This document shows, one piece after another, positions 9,799-20,098 of a stretch of DNA of 64,000 bases; position 1 is the first letter of the stretch; every line of letters begins with the position of its first letter. This DNA is from Litoreibacter janthinus (GTDB lineage Bacteria; Pseudomonadota; Alphaproteobacteria; Rhodobacterales; Rhodobacteraceae). The notes beneath the pieces were generated by a model, which was given only the letters and a program-made list of their open reading frames with translations, had not been told where the DNA came from and searched no databases. The DNA lies in NCBI RefSeq assembly GCF_900111945.1, contig NZ_FOYO01000001.1:1805751-1869750 (forward strand), read 5' to 3'. Both the position numbers and the translations under genes were made by a program.

Positions 9799-9934
9799 CG
9801 CGCTTTTGTATCGACGGTATGTTCAGCGCGAAGCAGCCTGAGCAATCTCAACTCGGGTCGCTCCGAATACGGTTTTACGCCGATTGCGCCTCGGCAATCG
9901 ATCTCGGGTACGAAGTCATCGGAAAGCTTTCGGT

Positions 9935-11026
9935 CTAGGCAGGCATCTTAAAATGCTTCGATAGTTTCAGCCCTTGGCCCTGATAGTTTGACTTTATGTC
10001 GATGCCGTAGAGCTGCGTTGGCACCTCGGACATGTGTTCATAGACAAGGCGCCCAACTGTTTGTCCGTGTTCCAGCACAAAGGGGGCTTCGTGGCAGCGC
10101 ACCTCCAGCACGCCTCGGGACCCTGTGCCGCCAGCTCCGGAGTAGCCGAAACCGGGGTCGAAGAAGCCCGCGTAGTGGACGCGAAATTCGCCGACCATGG
10201 CCAAATATGGAGCCATCTCTGCCGCGCAATTAGGTGGAATAACAATACTTTGCTGGCTGACAAGGATATAGAATGCGCCGGGATCGAGGATCAGGCGGGC
10301 GTCTTTCGTGCGCAATTCTTCCCAATATTCGGATGGGTCATAATGCCCGAGCTTGTCGAGGTCGATCACGCCGGTATGCGGTTTGGCGCGGTAGCCCACC
10401 AGATCGCCGTGCTCTGGCTTCAAATCGACCGAGAAGCCCAGCCCGTCAGAGATCACGGCCTCGCCGGATACGATTGCGCTTTCGGCGTGAAGGGCGCGCA
10501 ACTCGTCGTCATCCATGACGGTTTTTCCAGTGCGGAAGATGATCTGGTTTAGCATCTGTCCTGTGCGCGCGACGACCGAGAACGAGCGGGGACAAATCTC
10601 GGCATAAAGGCGGCCCGTATATCCAGCGGGGACGCGATCGAATTCGACGCCGTTGTCAGTGATCACTCGGGTTAGCAAGTCCAGCCGTCCGATGGAGGAT
10701 TTGGCGGACGCCGCCGCAACCATGTCATCGGGCAGGGCAAGCTGTTCCAGCAACGGCACGACATAGACGCAGCCTTTTTCCAGCACGGCGCCGGAGGACA
10801 AGTCGATTTCGTGCATGGTGAAGTCGGCGAGGCGCTCCTTCACTGTGTGGCCCCGACCCGTCAGGAAAGATGCGCGCACGCGATAAGCTTTGGTGCCAAG
10901 GCGCAAATCAAGAGAGGCAGGCTGGATTTGACCGTCGGTGACAGGCTGGTCGGCGGTGATCGCCCCACGCTCAAGCAGCACCTGCATTTGGTGATCGGCA
11001 AGCACGCCGGGATTGAAATATGCCAT
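9935..11026 (-). CDS. dcd: 2'-deoxycytidine 5'-triphosphate deaminase (two-domain form)
   Basis: About 363 residues, twice the length of enterobacterial Dcd, as in the alphaproteobacterial two-domain form. Typical segments are GQIQPASLDLRLGTKAYRV, AAASAKSSIGRLDLLTRV, and AGYTGRLYAEICPRS in the first half, and a second trimeric-dUTPase-like half with FDPGFGYSGAGG near the end. It converts dCTP to dUTP for thymidylate synthesis. The ATG at 11026 is chosen because AGGGGG at 11033-11038 is 6 bases upstream of it; an ATG at 11029 is also possible. Longer in-frame starts would lie inside the tRNA-Pro terminator hairpin. Confidence 0.9.
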   Translation of the reverse strand: MAYFNPGVLADHQMQVLLERGAITADQPVTDGQIQPASLDLRLGTKAYRVRASFLTGRGHTVKERLADFTMHEIDLSSGAVLEKGCVYVVPLLEQLALPDDMVAAASAKSSIGRLDLLTRVITDNGVEFDRVPAGYTGRLYAEICPRSFSVVARTGQMLNQIIFRTGKTVMDDDELRALHAESAIVSGEAVISDGLGFSVDLKPEHGDLVGYRAKPHTGVIDLDKLGHYDPSEYWEELRTKDARLILDPGAFYILVSQQSIVIPPNCAAEMAPYLAMVGEFRVHYAGFFDPGFGYSGAGGTGSRGVLEVRCHEAPFVLEHGQTVGRLVYEHMSEVPTQLYGIDIKSNYQGQGLKLSKHFKMPA

Positions 11027-11047
11027 CATCGTCCCCCTGGATACACG

Positions 11048-11079
11048 AAACGCCCGGCGCTGCTGCACACGGGCGTTTT
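11048..11079 (-). terminator. Terminator hairpin downstream of tRNA-Pro
   Basis: On the minus strand, AAACGCCCG and CGGGCGTTT form a 9-base stem around a 13-base loop just after the tRNA 3' end. It lies between the tRNA and the dCTP deaminase start, fitting a transcript end for the tRNA. Confidence 0.6.
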
Positions 11080-11084
11080 GTTAT

Positions 11085-11161
11085 TGGTCGGGCTAGCAGG
11101 ACTCGAACCTGCGACCTTCCGTCCCCCAGACGGACGCGCTACCAGGCTGCGCCATAGCCCG
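11085..11161 (-). tRNA. tRNA-Pro (anticodon GGG)
   Basis: A 77-base cloverleaf on the minus strand. The acceptor stem is CGGGCTA paired with TAGCCCG, the anticodon stem TCCGT/ACGGA surrounds loop CTGGGGG (anticodon GGG), the T loop reads GGTTCGAGTCC, and CCA is encoded. It decodes CCC and CCT. Confidence 0.96.
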
Positions 11162-11175
11162 ACTAATGGCGTCAT

Positions 11176-11203
11176 GTCATAGCCAAATTCCAAGCGGTGG
11201 CAA
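11176..11203 (-). promoter_or_regulatory. Probable promoter of tRNA-Pro
   Basis: On the minus strand TTGCCA (11198-11203) and TATGAC (11176-11181) are separated by 16 bases and end 14 bases before the tRNA 5' end. This fits a sigma-70 type promoter. Confidence 0.45.
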
Positions 11204-11257
11204 GGGCCTTGGGTAGAATATTGCGGGGCCGAAGCAAACATGGCTGCGAGAAAGGTT

Positions 11258-12358
<1,101 letters not shown>

Positions 12359-12382
12359 ATACTCAGACCTCCCTTAGGTCGG

Positions 12383-12685
12383 TCAGGACTTGTTGCCGGA
12401 GGCCACGCGGTCTTTCATCAGATGAGACGGGCGGAACGTCAAAACGCGGCGAGGGTGGATCGGAACCTCTTCACCGGTTTTCGGATTGCGGCCAACGCGA
12501 GCCGACTTTTCGCGTACCGAAAATGTCCCGAAGGAGGAGATCTTGACCTGCTGCCCCGAGACCAACGCGTCGGACATGTGCTTGAGCACACTTTCGACCA
12601 GATCAGCGCTTTCATTGCGCGACAATCCGACCTCTCGGAACACGGCTTCGCTTAAATCCATGCGGGTCAATGTTTTGGCAGTCAT
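12383..12685 (-). CDS. ihfA: Integration host factor subunit alpha
   Basis: A 100-residue HU/IHF-fold protein beginning [16 protein letters not shown], with the DNA-bending arm region [20 protein letters not shown] (about residues 61-80) that includes the intercalating proline. It pairs with IhfB to bend DNA at specific sites in transcription, recombination and replication. The ATG at 12685 follows GGGGGA at good spacing; a longer in-frame reading has no ribosome site. It lies downstream of plsX-fabH in the usual Rhodobacterales order, with the MerR-like gene next. Confidence 0.95.
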   Translation of the reverse strand: MTAKTLTRMDLSEAVFREVGLSRNESADLVESVLKHMSDALVSGQQVKISSFGTFSVREKSARVGRNPKTGEEVPIHPRRVLTFRPSHLMKDRVASGNKS

Positions 12686-12796
12686 GTCGTCCCCCTTGAT
12701 TTTATTTTCAAGACGATAGGCTTGGGGGAATTTCCGAGTCAATATCAAGGGCTTGTATTGCGCACTTTATGCACAGTTTGAGCGGGTTTTCCCCCC

Positions 12797-13774
12797 TTAG
12801 AGGCGCAAAACCACGGCGCCCCACGCCAAACCACCCCCGATCGCCTCCATAACGAGAAGCTGGCCGGGTGCAAATTTGCCCTGAGACTTGGCAACAGACA
12901 GGGCTAGGGGAATCGATGCGGCGGAGGTATTGCCGTGATCCTGAACGGTCACAACCACCCGATCCATTGGCACATTCATCTTTGTTGCCGTCGCTTTGAT
13001 GATGCGCAGGTTGGCCTGATGGGGCACGACCCAGTCTACGTCTGCATCGCTTAATCCGGCTTTCTCGAGCGCGGCTTCGGCGGTCTTGGCCAGCTTGTCG
13101 ACGGCATGACGGAAGACTTCTTTGCCCTGCATCACCAGCACGCCTGTGGTTTGGGTCTTTGAAACGCCGCCATCAACGTAGAGCAAATCGCGATAGGTGC
13201 CGTCGGAGTTCAGGTCGGTGGCCAAAATCCCGGCGTCCTGAGCCGTTCCTTCGCCTTCGGCGGCTTCAAGCACCACCGCCCCCGCGCCATCACCGAACAA
13301 AACGCAGGTGGTGCGATCTTCCCAGTTCATGATCCGAGAGAAGGTTTCAGCACCGATAACCAGAACCCGTTTGGCCTGGCCGGATTTGATCAGCGCATCG
13401 GCATTGGACATTGCGAAGACAAAGCCCGCGCACACGGCCTGCACATCAAACGCAAACCCGTTTGTCATTCCAAGCTTGCCTTGAACCATGGTCGCAACAG
13501 ACGGGAAGGTGGTATCCGGCGTCGAAGTTGCCACAATAATTGCGTCGAGCGTCGCGGCTTCCATGCCTGCGTCAGCAAGAGCCGCGCGCGCGGCATCGGT
13601 GGCCAGATCAGAGGTGGTTTGCCCTTCAGCGGCGAAATGACGGCGTTCAATGCCGGAGCGGGACTTGATCCACGCGTCTGTTGTATCCACCCAGTTTTCG
13701 AATTCGGCATTTTCTACCACGCGCTCGGGTAGGGCGTGGCCCATGCCACGCAAAACGGAACGGATCATGCTCAT
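12797..13774 (-). CDS. fabH: 3-oxoacyl-ACP synthase III
   Basis: A 325-residue FabH with the Cys-His-Asn triad in VQAVCAGFVFAMSNA, VPHQANLRI and HGNTSAASIPLAL. It condenses acetyl-CoA with malonyl-ACP to start fatty-acid synthesis in the cytoplasm. Length and the end GGGLAWGAVVLRL match the family. It overlaps plsX by 4 bases, so the two are translationally coupled, linking fatty-acid initiation to phospholipid synthesis. Confidence 0.97.
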   Translation of the reverse strand: MSMIRSVLRGMGHALPERVVENAEFENWVDTTDAWIKSRSGIERRHFAAEGQTTSDLATDAARAALADAGMEAATLDAIIVATSTPDTTFPSVATMVQGKLGMTNGFAFDVQAVCAGFVFAMSNADALIKSGQAKRVLVIGAETFSRIMNWEDRTTCVLFGDGAGAVVLEAAEGEGTAQDAGILATDLNSDGTYRDLLYVDGGVSKTQTTGVLVMQGKEVFRHAVDKLAKTAEAALEKAGLSDADVDWVVPHQANLRIIKATATKMNVPMDRVVVTVQDHGNTSAASIPLALSVAKSQGKFAPGQLLVMEAIGGGLAWGAVVLRL

Positions 13775-14862
13775 GTACTGGATTTGCCCTTTTCCGCGTC
13801 CGGCGTCTCTTTGGCCGGTTTCGCAATTTGGCCCGCATCTGTTGCGGATGCAACCCGCGCTGCAAGCTTCTCACTAAAACCTGTTTGAGCGAGCTGGAAC
13901 GCCAGTTTGATGGCGGCGGACACTCCGGTGGCATCTGCCGCACCATGTGACTTCACCACAGTGCCGTTCAGCCCCAAGAAAACCCCGCCATTAACTTGAC
14001 GCGGATCAATGCGCTTTTTCAGGCGTTGCAAAGAGGTGTAGGCCAGCAAAGCCGCAATGCGCGACAGGGGAGAGAACTTGAATGCCTCGCGCAGACCTTC
14101 GGAGATCAGGTTGGCGGTGCCTTCAGCGGTTTTAAGCGCCACGTTGCCTGTAAATCCGTCGGTCACGATTACATCAACGCGGTCGGACGGGATGTCGCCG
14201 CCTTCAACAAAGCCGACATAGTCAAAATCGTTAAATTCTGCGGCGGCTTCGATCATCTCATTGGCGACTTTAAGCTCGGCGCGGCCTTTATGTTCTTCGG
14301 TGCCAACATTCAGAAGTCCAATACGAGGGCGTGCGATGCCAAAGCCGTTGCGTGCGTAGCTGAGACCCATCAAAGCGTATTGCAGCAAATCGTCCTGATC
14401 CGCACGAATGTCTGCGCCCACATCGAGCATGACGTTGAACCCGGACGGATTGCGCGACGGCCAGAGGCAGGCAATAGCGGGGCGGTTCACACCGGGAACT
14501 TTGCGAAGCCGGATCATGGAAACGGCCATTAGAGCTCCGGTATTGCCGCAGCTGACGCAGACTGTGGCCTCGCCCGCGCGCACAGCGTCAATGGCGGACC
14601 ACATAGAGGTGCCCTTACCGTGGCGCATCACATGGCTGGGTTTTTCATGCATGGTCACCACATCTTCTGTGTGGCGAATCTCGCAGCGGTCGGCGATGCG
14701 ACGCTTGGCGATCTGTGCTTCCAGCTCGGCGCGGTCGCCATGCACGATGAAGCGAATGTTCGGATTTACTTCAGCAGATTTTGCCATGCCCTCAACGACA
14801 GCGGCGGGGCCCAAGTCCCCGCCCATAGCGTCGATGGAAATGACTGTGTCAGATGAACCCAC
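13771..14862 (-). CDS. plsX: Phosphate acyltransferase PlsX
   Basis: A 363-residue protein with the PlsX start ISIDAMGGDLGPAAVVEGM and family segments VSCGNTGALMAVSMI and GADIRADQDDLLQYALMG. It makes acyl-phosphate from acyl-ACP, the donor for PlsY in phosphatidic-acid synthesis, and acts at the inner face of the membrane. The C-terminal 25 residues are charged and variable. It follows rpmF and overlaps fabH, the standard arrangement. Confidence 0.97.
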   Translation of the reverse strand: MGSSDTVISIDAMGGDLGPAAVVEGMAKSAEVNPNIRFIVHGDRAELEAQIAKRRIADRCEIRHTEDVVTMHEKPSHVMRHGKGTSMWSAIDAVRAGEATVCVSCGNTGALMAVSMIRLRKVPGVNRPAIACLWPSRNPSGFNVMLDVGADIRADQDDLLQYALMGLSYARNGFGIARPRIGLLNVGTEEHKGRAELKVANEMIEAAAEFNDFDYVGFVEGGDIPSDRVDVIVTDGFTGNVALKTAEGTANLISEGLREAFKFSPLSRIAALLAYTSLQRLKKRIDPRQVNGGVFLGLNGTVVKSHGAADATGVSAAIKLAFQLAQTGFSEKLAARVASATDAGQIAKPAKETPDAEKGKSST

Positions 14863-14910
14863 CGGGAAGCCTGCCTGTTTGCCGCACTATTGTTGCGACG
14901 CAGCCTAGGC

Positions 14911-15117
14911 TTAAGCGGCGTCGTCGTCCAGATCGACTTCGTTTGCCAAAGCAACGACTTCGCGTTCTGCGTAGTGGCCGCAAGATGGGCAAACGTGGTG
15001 TGGGCGTTTCAGCTCACCGCAGTTGCTGCACTCGTTAGGGTTCGCAGCCACCAGCGCGTCATGGGCGCGGCGATTGTTGCGGCGCGACTTGGATACTTTA
15101 TTCTGCTGGACGGCCAT
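14911..15117 (-). CDS. rpmF: 50S ribosomal protein L32
   Basis: A 68-residue basic protein starting [20 protein letters not shown] with two zinc-ligand pairs (CSNCGEL and CPSCG). It binds in the large ribosomal subunit. It is upstream of plsX, as in most proteobacteria, with 48 bases between the stop of rpmF and the plsX start. The retained CxxC pairs mark the zinc-dependent form. Confidence 0.97.
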   Translation of the reverse strand: MAVQQNKVSKSRRNNRRAHDALVAANPNECSNCGELKRPHHVCPSCGHYAEREVVALANEVDLDDDAA

Positions 15118-15301
15118 GTCTCAACCTTCGGTGTTTGGGGGCCATCGGCGGCCCGTGTGTCAGTTCAAGCGTCTGTAGACGGTGTTCCGAGGGCGTCTAA
15201 CGCGTCCCACGCGGCCCGTCCAGAGCCATAATCTCAAGAAGCGCGGAAAATACGCATTCCGCAGCGTTTGGCAAGGGGATTCGCGTGACGCGCCGCGCGG
15301 A

Positions 15302-15844
15302 TCAGTTCTCGGTGGGGTTCTGAAGCTTGGCCTTGAGGGCCGCTAGGGCCGCAAAAGGCTTCACATCGTCGTCTGTCAAAGGGTCCGATCCGGGTTCGGT
15401 GAAATCAACTTGGTGCAGCGATGCACCCTCGGCTCGCGGGTAAGGAGGCACGGCCAAAGCAAGAACTTCTGCGGCGATCTCGGCGATATCTACGCTTTCT
15501 GGCAAAGGCTCAGAGGTGTCGTCGCCATCCATTTCAGCTTCTGCCTCGGTTGGTGGCTGCCAATCCGAAAGGTATTGGCGCGCAAACGGCTCTTCGATGC
15601 GTGTCGTGACGGGTTCCAGCGTCACGACGCAAGGTTGCACGACGGTAGCACCAAGCCTGGCGTCCAGCCGCCAGTCGCTGCGACCGAGCGGCGTAAGCGT
15701 TCCTTCGAGGCGCATCTTGCGCAGGGCAGATAGCCCCATCTCCTCTGCCAGTTGCTGCATCGTGCCCGCATCTGGCGTGTAATTTATCTCGGTGGCTTTT
15801 CGGGTGGGCAGGTCTGCCAGTCGCATCACGGTTGTCTGGGCCAT
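15302..15844 (-). CDS. DUF177/YceD-family protein
   Basis: A 180-residue acidic protein of the YceD family. Seen are LEGTLTPLGRSDWRLDARLGATVVQPCVVTLEPV near the middle and the conserved end VKPFAALAALKAKLQN. YceD proteins are encoded beside rpmF; in plants and some bacteria they are linked to 23S rRNA accumulation. A 184-base gap separates it from rpmF. Function in this organism is inferred from family and position. Confidence 0.88.
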   Translation of the reverse strand: MAQTTVMRLADLPTRKATEINYTPDAGTMQQLAEEMGLSALRKMRLEGTLTPLGRSDWRLDARLGATVVQPCVVTLEPVTTRIEEPFARQYLSDWQPPTEAEAEMDGDDTSEPLPESVDIAEIAAEVLALAVPPYPRAEGASLHQVDFTEPGSDPLTDDDVKPFAALAALKAKLQNPTEN

Positions 15845-15947
15845 GGGGAGCTATCTTTCTTGATCACTTGCGCGTCCTTCTGTAAGCCCTTCTGTAAGCC
15901 CTAGGGCCCGAGTAGAGCAAGACACGAACAAGAAACGGGGGTCGCGC

Positions 15948-16421
15948 ATGCGGCACGTTGAGAACAAGCAGGCCTCGCGGCTGGTTAAGCTGGTCGCTGT
16001 GGCGGCGCTGCTGATCGTGGCAGGCTGCTCCGAAATCATCCGCAATCATGGTTATGTGCCAATTGAAGAGGACTTGCAGTCCTTGACCGTCGGCGTTGAC
16101 ACACGCGGTACGGTCGAAGATCTGATCGGCAAGCCGTCGGCTTCCGGCGTGCTGCGCGGTGGCGACTGGTTCTATGTCGGCAGCAAGATGCGCCATTTTG
16201 CCTATAAGAAGCCGCAAGAGATTGACCGGCAGGTCGTGGCATTGCGCTTTAGTGATGACGATGTGTTGCAAAACGTTGAACGGTTCGGGCTGGAGAATGG
16301 TCGTGTCGTCACATTGTCGCGTCGTGTGACCGAAACCACCGTGCGTGACGTTACATTCATCCGCCAGATCATTCGCAACTTCGGCCGGATCAATGTGGGC
16401 GAGGCATTGGCAGGCGGCTAA
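15948..16421 (+). CDS. bamE: BamE (SmpA/OmlA) outer-membrane assembly lipoprotein
   Basis: A 157-residue lipoprotein: basic N-terminus, hydrophobic segment and lipobox VAGC at about residue 27. A BamE domain follows with GYVPIEEDLQSLTVGVDT, DLIGKPSASGVL, and WFYVGSKMRHFAY. It is an accessory subunit of the BAM complex that folds outer-membrane beta-barrels. It is divergent from the DUF177 gene, an arrangement frequently seen in Rhodobacterales. Start choice fits the signal peptide. Confidence 0.92.
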   Translation: MRHVENKQASRLVKLVAVAALLIVAGCSEIIRNHGYVPIEEDLQSLTVGVDTRGTVEDLIGKPSASGVLRGGDWFYVGSKMRHFAYKKPQEIDRQVVALRFSDDDVLQNVERFGLENGRVVTLSRRVTETTVRDVTFIRQIIRNFGRINVGEALAGG

Positions 16422-16513
16422 CACGGCACGCTTGCGCATCGCACCAGATGATACTTAGGTAAAGACAAGGATGCGGCCTCATGATCGGGGCCGCGCACGC
16501 CGGAGGGCCGACC

Positions 16514-17251
16514 ATGTCAGTGCTGAGCAAAGGCCGCTACACTGCCCGCTTTGCGCAGGGGCCCGACGACATTCTGGCAGCCCAACGGCTGAGAGCGTTG
16601 GCGTTTCGCGATGCCCCCACCGGACTGGATGCCGACACCTATGATGACCAGTGCCTGCATATGCTGGTCGAAGACGACGCCAGCGGTGCGCTGGTGTGTT
16701 GCTTTCGCCTTATGCCCCTCGATAACGGGCGAGCGATAGAACAAAGCTATTCCGCCCAGCATTACGGCCTTGCTCGGTTGGCCAAATTCGATGGCGCAAT
16801 GGTCGAGATGGGCCGTTTTTGCGTCCACCCCGACCACCATGACCCCGACATCCTGCGGGTCGCGTGGGGAGCGATGACGCGTTATGTTGATGAGGCGGGG
16901 ATCGAGATGCTTTTTGGCTGCTCATCCTTCAAAGGCACGTCAGAGGAGGCGTATCTTGATGCGTTTTCGCTGTTGAAAGAGCGGCATTTGGCCCCGAAGC
17001 GCTGGTTGCCACGGGTTAAAGCCCCGTCCGTGTTCCCCTTCGCGCGCAAGCTTCGACTGCGCCGCCCAGATCTTAAGGCCGCGATGAAAGCGATGCCACC
17101 ATTGCTACGCACCTACCTGATGATGGGTGGCTGGGTCAGTGATCATGCGGTTGTGGACCGTGATCTAAACACGCTGCACGTGTTCACGGGGCTGGAAATT
17201 CGTGCGATTCCGCCCGCCCGCAAGAAGCTTTTGCGCGCCGTCGCGGGGTGA
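16514..17251 (+). CDS. olsB: L-ornithine N-alpha-acyltransferase (OlsB type, GNAT fold)
   Basis: About 245 residues. The N-terminal half has the OlsB-type GNAT pattern: AQRLRALAFRD near residue 23, VEMGRFCVHPDHHDPDILRV near residue 99, and LFGCSSFKGTS near residue 135. OlsB transfers a 3-hydroxyacyl group from ACP to ornithine, giving lyso-ornithine lipid, a phosphorus-free membrane lipid. The ATG at 16514 has GGAGGG upstream; a longer start at 16481 does not. The usual partner OlsA is not adjacent here. A related hemolysin-type acyltransferase is the main alternative. Confidence 0.8.
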   Translation: MSVLSKGRYTARFAQGPDDILAAQRLRALAFRDAPTGLDADTYDDQCLHMLVEDDASGALVCCFRLMPLDNGRAIEQSYSAQHYGLARLAKFDGAMVEMGRFCVHPDHHDPDILRVAWGAMTRYVDEAGIEMLFGCSSFKGTSEEAYLDAFSLLKERHLAPKRWLPRVKAPSVFPFARKLRLRRPDLKAAMKAMPPLLRTYLMMGGWVSDHAVVDRDLNTLHVFTGLEIRAIPPARKKLLRAVAG

Positions 17252-17292
17252 TGTGTTGACGCCATTGCCGTGACGCCGTAGCGGGTGGTCTC

Positions 17293-19110
17293 ATGGCACG
17301 TACACCTCTTCTTCAACTGACCGACATCTCGCTGACTTTCGGCGGTGATCCCCTGTTTTCAGACCTGAGCCTTATTGTTCAGCCCGGCGATCGGGTGGCC
17401 CTTGTAGGGCGCAACGGGTCGGGTAAATCGACGTTGATGAAAGTCATGGGCGGTCTCGTGGAGCCGGATGCGGGCGCGCGCTTCCTCGCTCCGGGTGTCA
17501 CCACCGGCTATATGCAGCAGGACCCTGACCTAACAGGCTTTGCGACGCTTGGCGATTTTGCGCTGAGCGAGATGGACCCGAGCGAGGAATACAAGCTGCT
17601 GAGCGCGGCTGAAGGTTTGAAACTGAACCTTGCAGCAGAGGTCTCCGCCGCGTCTGGCGGGGAACGCAGACGCGCGGCCTTGGCTAAATTGCTCGCCGAA
17701 GCGCCGGAATTGATGCTTCTGGACGAACCGACCAACCACCTTGATATCGAGGCGATCGCTTGGCTTGAGGGGCATCTGTCCTCGACCCGTGCCGCCTATA
17801 TCCTGATTTCCCACGACCGTGCCTTTCTGCGCGCGCTGACCCGCGCCACGCTGTGGGTGGACCGCGGCCAAGTGCGCCGACAGGAGACGGGATTCGATCG
17901 CTTTGAGGAATGGCGTGACAAGATGTGGGACGAGGAAGACCAGCAACGCCACAAGCTGAACCGCAAGATCAAGGCGGAGGCGCGTTGGGCCGTCGAGGGA
18001 ATCTCGGCGCGGCGCAAGCGTAACCAAGGTCGCGTACGGGCCTTGCAGGATTTGCGGGCCGAGCGCGCCAGCCAGATCCAACGCCAAGGCTCTGCCGCGA
18101 TGGCACTGGAGGCTGGGCCCAAGTCCGGCAAACAGGTCTTCGTGATGGACGACGTGTCGCTGGCATTTGATGACAAGATCATCGTCAAGAATTTCTCGCT
18201 CAAAGTGAATCGCGGAGACCGCATCGCGCTGGTTGGACCGAACGGTGCGGGCAAAACCTCGTTGTTGAAACTGATGACTGGCGAACTCGCGCCGGACTCG
18301 GGCAGCGTGAAAATCGGCACCAATCTGGAAATGGCAGTGTTCGACCAGAACCGTGCAGCCTTGGATCCTGAGGCCACCTTATGGGCGTCCCTGACAGAAG
18401 ACCCGACGACGCGCGTGCGCGGGCAGGGCGACCATATCATGGTGCGCGGCACGCCAAAACACGTGGTGGGTTACCTCAAGGAATTCCTGTTCGACGAGGC
18501 GCAGGCGCGTGCGCCGGTGCGCTCGCTCTCGGGCGGCGAAAAGGCGCGGCTTTTGCTGGCGCGCATCATGGCGCGCGAAAGCAACCTGCTGATCCTCGAC
18601 GAGCCGACCAACGACTTGGATATCGAAACACTGGACCTGATGCAGGAGCTGATCAGCGATTATGACGGAACGGTCATTCTGGTCAGCCACGACCGTGATT
18701 TTCTGGACCGCGTCGCCTCGACCACGGTGGCGCTGAAAGACGGCAAGGCGACAGTTTATGCAGGCGGCTGGTCCGACTATGAGGCGCAGGCTGCGGAGGG
18801 GGGCGATGACGCGGTCTTGTCCGATAAGCCAGCGCAAACGCGGCGCGAAAAAGGACGTGAGGCCGCGGCAGAGAAGAAAGCAGATGCGGGCTTGTCCTTC
18901 ACCGAAAAGCACCGGTTGGAGGCATTACCTTCCGAGATGGAACGGTTGGAGGCAGAGATTGCCAAACTGGTCGAGTTCCTGTCTGATCCAAACCTGTTCA
19001 CCGACCATCCGGCCAAGTTCCAAAAGGCTACGGATGCGCTGGTAGAACGTCAGGCGGTGCTGGATGCCGCTGAAGAAGAATGGCTGAGTCTGGAAGAAAA
19101 GGCGGGATAG
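17293..19110 (+). CDS. ABC-F family ATPase (Uup-like)
   Basis: 605 residues with two cytosolic ATP-binding cassettes and no membrane span. Walker A motifs GRNGSGKST and GPNGAGKTS, signatures SGGERRRAALA and LSGGEKARLLLA, and Walker B LLDEPTNHLDIE and ILDEPTNDLDIE are all present. A charged linker (KIKAEARWAVEGISARRKRN) joins the halves and a coiled-coil tail ends the protein. ABC-F proteins act on ribosomes or, for Uup, in DNA and ribosome maintenance. The linker and coiled-coil tail favour Uup. It is followed 3 bases later by the Ldh-type dehydrogenase gene. Confidence 0.92.
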   Translation: MARTPLLQLTDISLTFGGDPLFSDLSLIVQPGDRVALVGRNGSGKSTLMKVMGGLVEPDAGARFLAPGVTTGYMQQDPDLTGFATLGDFALSEMDPSEEYKLLSAAEGLKLNLAAEVSAASGGERRRAALAKLLAEAPELMLLDEPTNHLDIEAIAWLEGHLSSTRAAYILISHDRAFLRALTRATLWVDRGQVRRQETGFDRFEEWRDKMWDEEDQQRHKLNRKIKAEARWAVEGISARRKRNQGRVRALQDLRAERASQIQRQGSAAMALEAGPKSGKQVFVMDDVSLAFDDKIIVKNFSLKVNRGDRIALVGPNGAGKTSLLKLMTGELAPDSGSVKIGTNLEMAVFDQNRAALDPEATLWASLTEDPTTRVRGQGDHIMVRGTPKHVVGYLKEFLFDEAQARAPVRSLSGGEKARLLLARIMARESNLLILDEPTNDLDIETLDLMQELISDYDGTVILVSHDRDFLDRVASTTVALKDGKATVYAGGWSDYEAQAAEGGDDAVLSDKPAQTRREKGREAAAEKKADAGLSFTEKHRLEALPSEMERLEAEIAKLVEFLSDPNLFTDHPAKFQKATDALVERQAVLDAAEEEWLSLEEKAG

Positions 19111-19113
19111 AAC

Positions 19114-20097
19114 ATGGTTGCAGCGACACTGGACGAAATTGAAGCCCTGAGTGTCGCGGCCCTGACCCGCCACGGGGCGGCCCCTTGGGTGGCCACCGAA
19201 GTTGCCCGCGCCATACGTCGTGCCGAGGAAACCGGCAACGTGATCTGCGGGCTCTATTATCTCGAAAGCTATTGCCTGCAACTGGCCTCTGGTCGCGTCA
19301 AAGGCAGCGTGGAGCCCGAGGTGACGCGCCCGCGCCCAGGGTCGGTGAAGGCGGATGCAAAATTCGGTTTCTCCCAAGCTGCTTTCGCCCGTGCGCTGCC
19401 AAAGGCTATCGCTGCGGCGAAAGAAAACGGCACTGCGTCGCTGGCCGTGGCCCACGCGCATACTTGTACGTCGCTTGGCTATTTCACCGAGCAGATTGCC
19501 GCAGCAGGCCTTGTCGGGATCGGCTTTACCAATGCGTCGCCCGTTGTCGCCCCGCCCGGCGGCAACAAGGCCGCGATTGGGACTAACCCGATTGCCATGA
19601 CCGTTCCGGGGCCGAAAGCCCCCGCGATGCATTTCGACTTTTCAACCTCTGCCGTAGCTTTGGGCAAAATTACCATGGCGAAGGCGGCGGGCGAGAGCAT
19701 CCCATTGGGCTGGGCCGTGGATGCAGAGGGCCTGCCGACAACAGACCCCGAAGCAGCGCTGTCGGGGGCTCTGGTCTCGGTTGGCGGCTACAAAGGCTGG
19801 GGCTTCGGGCTGATGGCGGAAGTCTTGGCAGCGGCGATGACCGGATCGGTCAACTCGCTTGATGTGGGCGGGCTGAAGTTGCCTGACGGGCCACCGCACG
19901 GGTTGGGTCAATTCTACTTGTTGCTAGACCCAGGCACCTACACAGAGGCTTTCGATGCCCGCGTCGAACGGGTTGTCAACGCTGTGTCGGACCAACCAGG
20001 CGCACGCATCCCAGGTGCTGCGCGGGCGCAGGCCACAGTGGTTCAGGTCGCCGATGAGCTTTGGACTAAGCTGTCGGCGCTGGCCGCTCGGGCGTAA
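19114..20097 (+). CDS. Ldh-family NAD(P)-dependent oxidoreductase
   Basis: A 327-residue member of the malate/L-lactate dehydrogenase (Ldh_2) family, a fold distinct from classical lactate dehydrogenase. Seen are the His pair region AHAHTCTSLGYFTEQIAAAGL, NASPVVAPPGGNKAAIGTNP, and GYKGWGFGLMAEVLAAAMTG. Characterised relatives reduce or oxidise 2-keto/2-hydroxy acids: sulfolactate, ureidoglycolate, malate, or delta-1-piperideine-2-carboxylate. It is 3 bases after the ABC-F gene. The specific substrate is not predictable. Confidence 0.88.
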   Translation: MVAATLDEIEALSVAALTRHGAAPWVATEVARAIRRAEETGNVICGLYYLESYCLQLASGRVKGSVEPEVTRPRPGSVKADAKFGFSQAAFARALPKAIAAAKENGTASLAVAHAHTCTSLGYFTEQIAAAGLVGIGFTNASPVVAPPGGNKAAIGTNPIAMTVPGPKAPAMHFDFSTSAVALGKITMAKAAGESIPLGWAVDAEGLPTTDPEAALSGALVSVGGYKGWGFGLMAEVLAAAMTGSVNSLDVGGLKLPDGPPHGLGQFYLLLDPGTYTEAFDARVERVVNAVSDQPGARIPGAARAQATVVQVADELWTKLSALAARA

Positions 20098-20098
20098 T